A DNA stretch of 45,710 nucleotides from Patescibacteria group bacterium (GTDB lineage Bacteria; Patescibacteriota; Doudnabacteria; UBA920). The notes beneath the pieces were generated by a model, which was not told the origin of the DNA, did not search any database, and saw only the letters and a list, made by a program, of their open reading frames with translations. The stretch lies in NCBI GenBank assembly GCA_023484515.1, contig JAMDAY010000032.1, positions 1 to 45,710 of the forward strand. Reading direction: 5' to 3'. The position numbers and the translations under genes are program-made. Below, piece by piece: positions 6,907 through 13,700 of the stretch; position 1 is the stretch's first letter; each line of letters begins with the position of its first letter.

Positions 6907-8061
6907 TTACCGATTGCTACAATTTTCATTTGCGCATAAAGCAATCGCCTGTTCGTATACTTTAATAGTCTGCCACGCCGTTTTTTTCCAGTCAAAGTCC
7001 TGTACCCTGTTAAACCCGTTCTCCTGAAGTTTGGCGTAAAGCGCTTTGTCCCGGGCAAGCTGGCCCATTTTAGCCGCAATGTCTTCCGTGTCCAGCGGGT
7101 CAAAGTAAAGAGCTGCGCCTTTATAAATTTCCTTAAACACTTCCAGGCTGGAAACGGCCAGGGGCAAATTATGCTTCATTGCTTCTACGCCGGGCAAACC
7201 GAACCCTTCATGCAAGGAAGCCGAAACAAAAGCGAAAGCTCCTTGGTATAAGGCGGTTAAGTCCCCATCTTCAGTGCAGCCGGTAAATACCAGGCGGTCG
7301 CTGAATTTTATGTCCAAAGCCTTGTGTTTTATTTCGGGATGATGCTTGTCAACTTTGCCGGCAATAACCAAATCCATATCCAACCCGTATTTTTTTATGA
7401 ATACGTCAAAGCCTCGCGTTAAGTTTACTACGTTTTTTTTTCTTTCCAATACGCCGACAAACAAAAAATAAGGCCGGGATATTAAATATTTTCGTTTAAC
7501 CGATTCCATTTGGTCCGCAGGCATCTCTGTGCCAAGGGAAATACCCTCGTAAATTACCGTAATCTTGTTTAAAGGCACTCGGAAATATTTGGCAATATCC
7601 TGCCTGGAATATTCCGAAACCGTAATAATGGCGCGGGATTTTTTTGCGGCATTGGCAATAATTTTTTTATAAGCCTGGAAGTGGAAAAAATGGCTTTTTT
7701 TGGAGCTGCCGATTTTGTGGTGAATGGCGTCGTGGATGGTTACCACGTAAGGCTTGCGGTAAAGCAATGGCACGTTAAAATTCGGAAAATGCGCCAGGTC
7801 CAATTTATATTTATTCAAAATTCTTACGAACGACGTCTGTTCTCCAATGGAATAATGGCTAATATTTACCGGAATGAATTCGGCTTTGGCATGATTGATC
7901 TTTTTAAGCAGCAAGACATCTTCTTCGGCGTCGTTGTTATAAAACAAAAAATATTTATTCTGCTTGTCTATTTCCAAAATATTTTTTGCCAATTCCAAAA
8001 CATACCTTCCTATCCCTCCGTGCCTGAAGCCAAGCATGCGAATGTCTATGCCTATATTCAT
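6907..8061 (-). CDS. GT4-family glycosyltransferase A
   Basis: A 384-residue GT-B enzyme of family GT4. It has an N-terminal MNIGIDIRMLGFRHGGIGRYV, a mid-protein SEYSRQDIAKYF and GVLERKKNVVNL, and the donor-binding EGFGLPGVEAM motif near residue 286 with the E-x7-E spacing. These retaining enzymes move a sugar from an NDP-sugar to a lipid-linked acceptor. The exact sugar cannot be assigned. It belongs to the surface polysaccharide series running from 12755 to here. An imperfect GCGGATC/GATCTGCCGC hairpin lies in the 76-bp gap to murG. Confidence 0.88.
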   Translation of the reverse strand: MNIGIDIRMLGFRHGGIGRYVLELAKNILEIDKQNKYFLFYNNDAEEDVLLLKKINHAKAEFIPVNISHYSIGEQTSFVRILNKYKLDLAHFPNFNVPLLYRKPYVVTIHDAIHHKIGSSKKSHFFHFQAYKKIIANAAKKSRAIITVSEYSRQDIAKYFRVPLNKITVIYEGISLGTEMPADQMESVKRKYLISRPYFLFVGVLERKKNVVNLTRGFDVFIKKYGLDMDLVIAGKVDKHHPEIKHKALDIKFSDRLVFTGCTEDGDLTALYQGAFAFVSASLHEGFGLPGVEAMKHNLPLAVSSLEVFKEIYKGAALYFDPLDTEDIAAKMGQLARDKALYAKLQENGFNRVQDFDWKKTAWQTIKVYEQAIALCANENCSNR

Positions 8062-8137
8062 AATAAATTTTGGATTATAAGATTATGATCACCATTCGCC
8101 AATCTTAAGATAGCTGGCTCCAAGACTGCCTTTATTT

Positions 8138-9256
8138 CTATATTTCATTCAACCCTTCCAGCACTTTTTCCGCCGCTCTGTCCCAGTTAAAGTTTTTGGC
8201 GCGGGACAAGCCCTTTGCGACCAGCATTTCCCTTAATGGTTGGTTATTAGTAATTTCCTTCAGGGCATTTGACATTTCGGCAATATTGTAAGGGTTAACC
8301 AGCAAAGCGGCGCCTCCCGCCACTTCCGGAACGGACGTAACCGAGCTGGCAACAACCGGCACGCCGCAAGCCGCGGCTTCCAAAGGCTGAAAACCGAATC
8401 CTTCGTAGAAGCTGGGATAAACCAAAGCTTGGGACAATTTTATTACGGCCGGCTTGTCCTGTTCTTTAACATATCCTATATAATGTATTTTAGCCGATTT
8501 TTTGCTTTGTTTCATCTGCTGAAAAATATTTTTATATTTCCAGCCTTTTTGCCCCGCTATGACCAGGTGCGATGTAATTTCTGCCTGTTCAAACGCTTTA
8601 ATCAGGTTTGATAAATTTTTCCGCGGCTCAATGGTGTTTAAAAATAATAAAAATTCCGCGGGCAGGCCGTATATGTTCCTGGCCTGGCGCAATTTGTCTG
8701 ACGTAATATCCGGATTAAAATGCCCAAGGTCCATGCCGGGGTAAACCACTTTGATCTTGTTTTCGGGCAATTTGCATATCTTAATTAAATCCTGCTTAGT
8801 ATATTCCGAAACCGAAAAAATAACATTAGCCCTTTGGAACGCGCGACGATAATTTAAAAATTTGTGCCACAGCCTTCTTTTCGCGTTGTAAAATTCCGGG
8901 GTCATTACCGGGGAAAGGTCGTGGACCGTAACGGCCAGCTTGGTTTGCGGCAATATATTGAACTGGTTGGGGTTGGGCATGAACAGGCAGTCAAACTGCC
9001 CGGCCAGCTTTTCCAAATTGGTAATATTGGCCTTTAGGGCCAGATTTAAAATTTTATTGGGAAAGTTCGTCTTTTTAATTTGGGAATTAATATAATGAAA
9101 ATCTCCCGGCAGCCCCTGGCGCCAGGAATTGTAAAACAAAGTATAGGAATTTTTCTTGTCCAAAGGCAGCAGGTGTTCCAGCAAATTCACAATGTAATTT
9201 TCCACCCCCGTAAAATTCCCGCCCTGCAAGCTCCTTAGGTCTATGGCGATTTTCAT
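8138..9256 (-). CDS. GT4-family glycosyltransferase B
   Basis: A 372-residue GT-B transferase with the same architecture as its neighbour: MKIAIDLRSLQGGNFTGVENY at the N-terminus, SEYTKQDLIKIC, NTIEPRKNLSNLIKAF, and the donor-site motif YEGFGFQPLEAAACGVPVVAS. It is likely a retaining mannosyl- or glucosyl-type transferase in a lipid-linked glycan. It is a paralogue of the next two GT4 genes and is separated from the methyltransferase by only 8 bp. Confidence 0.88.
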   Translation of the reverse strand: MKIAIDLRSLQGGNFTGVENYIVNLLEHLLPLDKKNSYTLFYNSWRQGLPGDFHYINSQIKKTNFPNKILNLALKANITNLEKLAGQFDCLFMPNPNQFNILPQTKLAVTVHDLSPVMTPEFYNAKRRLWHKFLNYRRAFQRANVIFSVSEYTKQDLIKICKLPENKIKVVYPGMDLGHFNPDITSDKLRQARNIYGLPAEFLLFLNTIEPRKNLSNLIKAFEQAEITSHLVIAGQKGWKYKNIFQQMKQSKKSAKIHYIGYVKEQDKPAVIKLSQALVYPSFYEGFGFQPLEAAACGVPVVASSVTSVPEVAGGAALLVNPYNIAEMSNALKEITNNQPLREMLVAKGLSRAKNFNWDRAAEKVLEGLNEI

Positions 9257-9264
9257 ATAAGATA

Positions 9265-10113
9265 TTAAGCGTCCGGTTCCATTACGAATAAATATCTCGT
9301 TTTCAGATTCAAATCTATTTGTTTTTTTGGAAATTGCAACCTTTTTAAAATCACAAGTTCGTTTTGTATCTCGGAAAATTGATGAGATTCGACCTTAAAA
9401 CCCAAATTAGAAAAAAAGCTTTTAGCCTCTGCAATATTTCTAAAATAATTTTTTTCTATATCTCTGCCGGTAAGTTGGGAAAACCCGGCTGTGCTCTTAC
9501 GCATATTTTGCGTTCTTTTGTCTTGAGTTTGCGTATCCGGAGTCAGCCAAACCCCTCCTGCTTTGAGCAGCACAGCCCGGATATTTCTGGCCAATAATTT
9601 TTTTTCCTTAAAAGTCAAATAGCGCAACAAGCCTTCGGTCACTATTGAAACGGGTTTGCTTAAATTTAAATTACCGCTTGCCTTCTCCAAATCTGCGCTT
9701 ATTAAAGCATTGCCAGATACAAAACGCAAATTAGGCAGCGGCGTAATTATACGCTTCTTTTCCAATATTTTAATTATCTGCCGTTTCTGCGCTATAATGG
9801 CAGGCAGATCAAATTCTACAAAATTAACACTGCGATCTTGGCAAAATTCCAAGCCTCTCGGCGTTAAACCGGCAGCGATTTCCAGAATTTGCTTATAACC
9901 CTTTTGTTTTAAAAACCGGTTTATTAATTTATACCTTGCTTCAAATTGAACCGCCACGACCCGCTTTTTTTTGCCGCCTGGTATTTTTGCGCTTTCCTTT
10001 TGCCTTAAAATATCCAATTCGTTAAAAATTTCCCGGGAAAACGGCACGTCCGAAAAAGTTCTTCCATACGCAACCGACCAGGCAGTAGGGCTTATTTTTT
10101 CATGAGATTTCAT
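9265..10113 (-). CDS. Class I SAM-dependent methyltransferase (LCM/O-MT type)
   Basis: The SAM-binding motif EIAAGLTPRGLEF, the acidic FVEFDLP, and the EGLLRYLTFKEKKLLARNI segment are typical of the leucine-carboxyl-methyltransferase-like O-methyltransferases. In this setting it may methylate a glycan or a lipid-linked intermediate, but the substrate is unknown. A start at 10137 is possible, but its first eight codons (MQVYFFYF) are the T-rich tract after the palindrome at 10138-10173, so the ATG at 10113 is preferred. The protein is then 282 residues. Confidence 0.8.
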   Translation of the reverse strand: MKSHEKISPTAWSVAYGRTFSDVPFSREIFNELDILRQKESAKIPGGKKKRVVAVQFEARYKLINRFLKQKGYKQILEIAAGLTPRGLEFCQDRSVNFVEFDLPAIIAQKRQIIKILEKKRIITPLPNLRFVSGNALISADLEKASGNLNLSKPVSIVTEGLLRYLTFKEKKLLARNIRAVLLKAGGVWLTPDTQTQDKRTQNMRKSTAGFSQLTGRDIEKNYFRNIAEAKSFFSNLGFKVESHQFSEIQNELVILKRLQFPKKQIDLNLKTRYLFVMEPDA

Positions 10114-10137
10114 AAAATAAAAAAAATAAACTTGCAT

Positions 10138-10173
10138 GACTAACGATTTTCACGGCCGTGAAAATCGTTAGTC
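10138..10173 (-). terminator. 36-bp perfect palindrome with a T-rich tail
   Basis: A perfect inverted repeat centred at 10155.5. On the minus strand a T-rich run follows, so it looks like a strong terminator or processing hairpin. It begins inside the last codons of the upstream glycosyltransferase (product end TNDFHGREN R) and ends next to the methyltransferase. It could tune relative expression within the operon. Confidence 0.6.
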
Positions 10174-11261
10174 CTTTGGGATATTATATTTAAAACCTGT
10201 TTTTTAAATTTTTCTTTGCTGAATTTTTCGGCTTGGGAGCGCAAGGCGTCAGAAGAATAGTTTTTATAATCCCATGATAAAATTTTTTCCTTAATAAGGC
10301 TGGGGTCGTAAGAGTCAAAAAACTCGCCGGTTAGGCCGGGAATAACGGTTTCCAAGGCTCCGCCTTTGGCGTAGGCAAGGGTTGCCGTGCCGCAAGCGGC
10401 TGCTTCCAGCGGAATAAGGCCGAAATCTTCCTTTTGCGGAAAAATTACGCCTAAGGCTTTGGAATATTCTTCGCGAAGCTGCTCATCGGGAACCTTACCG
10501 AGAAATTTAACGTTCCCCCTGGCTATGGATTTTAAGTAATTTTCCTGCCTGCCGGTTCCGACAATATGCAGCGGAATATTAAGTTCATTGAATATCTTAA
10601 CTATCAAATCCGTTTTCTTGTGCGCCTGCAGCCTGCTGACTATTAAAAAATAATCCGATTTTTCCGCATTGGCAGGGCGCCAAAATTCCGTATCCACAAA
10701 CGGATACAGCACTTCGCTGTCACGGTTGTAATACGCTTTTATGCGCTTTTGCACTTCTTGGGAATTGGCTAAAAAATAATTTACCCGCTGCGCCCCCCTG
10801 TAGTCCCACTTCCGCATTTGCCTGACTATAATTCGGACCAAGGGCCGCAAGAATTTTGGGGTTTCCTGGTCCACGTAATCCGCGTCAGTCCACAAAAATC
10901 TCGGCGGCGTGTGGCAATAATTTATGTGCGCGCATTCCCTGGCAACGCGGATGTTTTTTATCCAGCTGGAGCTGTTGGAAAACACTATGGTATTTTCCCC
11001 GCTTTCCGGGCTGTTGATTTTTATTGATTGCACGGCCAAAGGTATTATGGGCAAAAAGTATTGCAGCCTGGGGAAAAAATTAAAAAAAATCTGGAGCCAC
11101 GAAGTCCTAATATCCCAATCGCGGTATTTGTATTCTAACTGGCGGTCCAACACCAGCGAATAAACGGGCGAACCCGGGAACATTTCGTGCAAAACGTCCA
11201 TTATGCGCTCCGCCCCGCCAAGCTGGGTAAAAGAATCATGGGCCAAAATAACCTGCATCAT
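10140..11261 (-). CDS. GT4-family glycosyltransferase C (WbaZ-like)
   Basis: A 373-residue GT-B enzyme. It begins MMQVILAHDSFTQLGGAERIM, has INYCHTPPRFLW, SRLQAHKKTDLIVKIFNEL, and the donor motif EDFGLIPLEAAACGTATLAYAKGG. This resembles the WbaZ-like mannosyltransferase branch of GT4, but the specificity is inferred only by resemblance. The last codons lie in a perfect palindrome. It follows the sugar transferase by 42 bp in the same direction. Confidence 0.87.
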   Translation of the reverse strand: MMQVILAHDSFTQLGGAERIMDVLHEMFPGSPVYSLVLDRQLEYKYRDWDIRTSWLQIFFNFFPRLQYFLPIIPLAVQSIKINSPESGENTIVFSNSSSWIKNIRVARECAHINYCHTPPRFLWTDADYVDQETPKFLRPLVRIIVRQMRKWDYRGAQRVNYFLANSQEVQKRIKAYYNRDSEVLYPFVDTEFWRPANAEKSDYFLIVSRLQAHKKTDLIVKIFNELNIPLHIVGTGRQENYLKSIARGNVKFLGKVPDEQLREEYSKALGVIFPQKEDFGLIPLEAAACGTATLAYAKGGALETVIPGLTGEFFDSYDPSLIKEKILSWDYKNYSSDALRSQAEKFSKEKFKKQVLNIISQRTNDFHGRENR

Positions 11262-11303
11262 TAAATAAAATTAATTGATTAAGTAAAATTTTTATTTATT
11301 ACT

Positions 11304-12755
11304 TCAATAGTCTTCCTTGGGCTTGGAACCGAAAAAAAGGATAACAAAAGTCTTGGCCAGAATTTTTATATCCAGCCACACCGACCAGTTTTCTATATAA
11401 TAAGTATTCAATTTGATTTCTTCCTCAAACGGAAGGTCGGGCCAGGAGCTTTGCGCAATTTGCGACATGCCGAAAATGCCCGGTTTTATGGAAAACATGC
11501 GGCGGTAGCGGTTGCGGTAGCGTTCCACTTCGTCCAACACGTGCGCGCGCGGCCCCACCATGCTCATATCGCCTTTTAAGACGTTCCAAAATTGCGGCAG
11601 TTCGTCCAGTTTGGTTTTGCGCAGAAACCTGCCCACCTTGGTTACCCGCGGATCCTTTTTAATTTTTAAAAACGGGGACGTTAAGCCGCCGCGGTCATTC
11701 TTTTTCCATAACTCCATCCTGACTTTTTCGGCTTCCTCGCCGCCGTATTCTTCACCGATGCACAAATGATTATACATGCTGCGAAATTTGTAAAATTTAA
11801 AATCCTTGCTACAACCACCGCGCATGGCCGTATATATTATCTTACCCTTGCTGTCTAGCTTTATCGCTATCGCGATAAGCAAAAATAACGGTGAAGTAAT
11901 AATCAGGCAAACGGACGCGATTAACACGTCCATAACCCTCTTGGCTACTTTTCCCCAGCCGTCCAAAGGCGTATTTTTTAAACTGATAACAGGCACGCCG
12001 CGGATATTATAGGTTTCTATCGCGTTGCGCTGCACTTCAAAAAGATTGGGTACAAAACTGAATTGCAAGCCTTTGTTCCTGGCAAATTCCACCAGTTTCA
12101 GGTTTATCTCGTCCGAAAGCGAGGAGTCGGCCTGCAGCAATTCGTCAATCCTGTTTTTCCGGTATAAATTTTCCAACGTTTCCAGTATTCCCGCCCCGTA
12201 AACTAGTTCCTCGCTCACTTCGTATCCGTAACTTTTGTTCTTATACACTTTTTCTATGACGCCAGTGCCTGAGTTTTGCCCGTTTATAATGACTAACTTA
12301 TGCAAGCCTACGTTCTTTTTAAACAACAAAATTTGTATCCATTTCAATACCAGCCTGCCGCAAACCACAAATAAAATACCAAGCCCCCAAGCCGCCAAAA
12401 TTATAAAGCGGGAAGGGAAAATGTTCTGGTTGAAATCCTGGTTAAAGAAAAACATTAAAATAATTATTAAAAGCCCCAAAGAAATGCCAGCCGCAATTTT
12501 TCCCAGTTCTTCCGGAAATTTCCTGGATCCGCGCAAATTATATAATCCGAATAAGGCAAAAATAAGCAGCAGGACAGGGATAACTTTGACTGACAATACT
12601 ATAAAGCTGTTTATTTGCAGGTTAAATTTAATAGGAATTTTCGCGACTATGTCCGGTTGCAGCCTTAAATAAAAAGAAACAATACCGGCCAAAAGCAGCA
12701 TAATTGCGTCAACCGGTATGGAAATTAAATTAAAAATTAATTCGCTTTTTTTCAT
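11304..12755 (-). CDS. Polyprenyl-phosphate sugar-1-phosphate transferase (WcaJ/exopolysaccharide type)
   Basis: This enzyme starts a lipid-linked glycan by moving a sugar-1-phosphate onto undecaprenyl phosphate. The 483-residue protein has four N-terminal membrane helices, a cytoplasmic Rossmann-like CoA_binding_3 region, one re-entrant helix (VLIASVCLIITSPLFLLIAI), then the catalytic domain with FYKFRSM, KLDELPQFWNVLKGDMSMVGPR and the final PGIFGM. It is the first gene of the polysaccharide operon. Its start codon lies 1 nt past a 44-bp palindrome in the leader. Confidence 0.92.
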   Translation of the reverse strand: MKKSELIFNLISIPVDAIMLLLAGIVSFYLRLQPDIVAKIPIKFNLQINSFIVLSVKVIPVLLLIFALFGLYNLRGSRKFPEELGKIAAGISLGLLIIILMFFFNQDFNQNIFPSRFIILAAWGLGILFVVCGRLVLKWIQILLFKKNVGLHKLVIINGQNSGTGVIEKVYKNKSYGYEVSEELVYGAGILETLENLYRKNRIDELLQADSSLSDEINLKLVEFARNKGLQFSFVPNLFEVQRNAIETYNIRGVPVISLKNTPLDGWGKVAKRVMDVLIASVCLIITSPLFLLIAIAIKLDSKGKIIYTAMRGGCSKDFKFYKFRSMYNHLCIGEEYGGEEAEKVRMELWKKNDRGGLTSPFLKIKKDPRVTKVGRFLRKTKLDELPQFWNVLKGDMSMVGPRAHVLDEVERYRNRYRRMFSIKPGIFGMSQIAQSSWPDLPFEEEIKLNTYYIENWSVWLDIKILAKTFVILFFGSKPKEDY

Positions 12756-12756
12756 T

Positions 12757-12800
12757 TAATTTTCCTGCGATTTTCCTGCAGGAAAATCGCAGGAAAATTA
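12757..12800. repeat. 44-bp perfect palindrome in the leader of the polysaccharide operon
   Basis: Perfect inverted repeat centred at 12778.5 on CCTGCAGG. It lies in the predicted 5' leader between the minus promoter at 12826-12854 and the ATG at 12755. As RNA it would form a 22-bp hairpin touching the start codon, leaving no free ribosome site. It may be a translational switch, an RNase III site or a terminator-like roadblock. Confidence 0.6.
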
Positions 12801-12825
12801 GTATTTCAGTTAAAATCTTGATTTT

Positions 12826-12854
12826 ATTATATCATTTAAAGTTGTTTTTGGCCA
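12826..12854 (-). promoter_or_regulatory. Promoter of the polysaccharide operon
   Basis: TGGCCA (12849-12854), 17 bp, TATAAT (12826-12831) on the minus strand. The -10 is perfect and the -35 weak. It is back to back with the rnpB promoter, with 8 bp between the -35 boxes. Confidence 0.55.
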
Positions 12855-12862
12855 GTTGAAAG

Positions 12863-12891
12863 TTGACAAAAGTGCGGTTTTCTGTTAAAAT
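12863..12891 (+). promoter_or_regulatory. rnpB promoter
   Basis: TTGACA (12863-12868), 17 bp, TAAAAT (12886-12891). The first nucleotide of helix P1 of RNase P RNA is at 12898, 7 nt after the -10 box, which is the expected transcription start. Confidence 0.8.
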
Positions 12892-12920
12892 TTTAAGGCT
12901 TTAAGCAAACCGAATAATCG

Positions 12921-13209
12921 CCCCGCTCTTTGGATTGTATGCATTATGTTTATGTTATTAAAAGTTTAAACCACGATTTTGTATATATCGGACAAACGTG
13001 CGATTTAAAGTTAAGGTTTCCTAAACATAATGCTGGTAAAGAGATTGCGACAAAAGCGTATGTTCCTTATAAACTAATCTATTATGAGGCATATGCTAGC
13101 AAAAAAGATGCTCTGGTACGAGAAAAAAAGTTAAAACAGTTTGGCAGTTCTTGGGGACATTTAATGAAACGCATTGCAAATTGTCTTTAATACAATCCAA
13201 AGAGCGGGG
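12921..13209 (+). repeat. 20-bp perfect inverted repeat forming an extended P3 stem
   Basis: 12921-12940 pairs without mismatch to 13190-13209. The outer part (CCCCGCTC / GAGCGGGG) is the native P3, next to P2 and CR-I. The inner part (TTTGGATTGTAT / ATACAATCCAAA) extends it. The 249-nt loop is nothing but the nuclease reading frame: ATG at 12939-12941 and TAA at 13188-13190. Confidence 0.85.
12939..13190 (+). CDS. GIY-YIG nuclease (YhbQ/COG2827-like) inside the RNase P RNA
   Basis: An 83-residue single-domain GIY-YIG endonuclease: YVYVIKS (Tyr5), FVYIG (Tyr16), LKLRFPKHN (Arg26, His30), and the metal-binding Glu62 in ALVREKKLK. All family catalytic positions appear intact. Small proteins of this type are common and scattered in CPR genomes, and GIY-YIG enzymes elsewhere act in homing and repair. 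The frame fills the loop of RNase P helix P3 almost exactly. A TTG at 12930 would add three residues from the stem. No Shine-Dalgarno is seen, and the start lies at the stem end. The only visible promoter is that of rnpB. Confidence 0.85.
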   Translation: MHYVYVIKSLNHDFVYIGQTCDLKLRFPKHNAGKEIATKAYVPYKLIYYEAYASKKDALVREKKLKQFGSSWGHLMKRIANCL

Positions 13210-13642
13210 AGGAAAGTCCGAACACTTATTTGATAGCACCTTAAGAGCTATCAAGGCAGGTAGCGGGTAACGCCCGTCCATATAAGAGGTTGGAGATTAG
13301 AGTTTAGATATTGTAGATTAGCGCAGGTTTTTTGCCGCTTCCAATATCCAACTTCCAATCTCCAACTTCAAAATTGCGAGATGCGAACAGAAACGCCTGA
13401 TTCCGAAAGGATAGGGATCCAATGCAAATTGGATATCCTGGCGGCAACGCCAGGGTGAAACGGCTAAATTCTTACCTGAGTGCAAGGCCAAATTTGGTAG
13501 GCTGCTGGAGCCTGGTGGCAACATCAGGCCAAGATAGATGATTATTTATTCAGTATCGCCTTTTTCTTTACCATCGGTTAAAGATAGCGAAGAAAAAAGC
13601 GATACTGAAAAAACAGAATTCGGCTTATGAGTTTGCTTAAAG

Positions 13643-13686
13643 CTTAAAAAACAGCTTTTTCCTTGGGGAAAAAGCTGTTTTTTAAG
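13643..13686. terminator. Bidirectional terminator between rnpB and the lysozyme-like gene
   Basis: A 20-bp stem (13643-13662 with 13667-13686) with loop TTGG. Each arm has a run of A or T (AAAAAACAGC...GCTGTTTTTT), so it can end transcription in both directions. It begins at the last base of rnpB P1 and ends 15 bp from the stop of the minus-strand gene. Confidence 0.8.
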
Positions 13687-13700
13687 TAATGTGTTTGGCG

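Larger units (their letters stand above)
12898..13643 (+). ncRNA. rnpB: RNase P RNA with an enlarged, ORF-bearing P3 helix
   Basis: The catalytic RNA that trims tRNA 5' ends. P1 pairs 12898-12910 with 13631-13643 (13 bp perfect). P2 pairs AATAATC (12913-12919) with GATTATT near 13540. The conserved core is clear: GAGGAAAGTCCG at 13209-13220 (CR-I), GCAAGGCCAAAT and GTAGGCTGCTGGAGCC near 13480-13512, and ACAGAATTCGGCTTAT at 13613-13628 (CR-V). It is about 746 nt instead of 350-400 because of three expansions: a GIY-YIG gene in P3 (12921-13209), an 80-nt stem insert (13289-13366), and a long P19-like hairpin (13551-13607). Transcription runs from a consensus promoter to the hairpin at 13643-13686. 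Confidence 0.93.
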
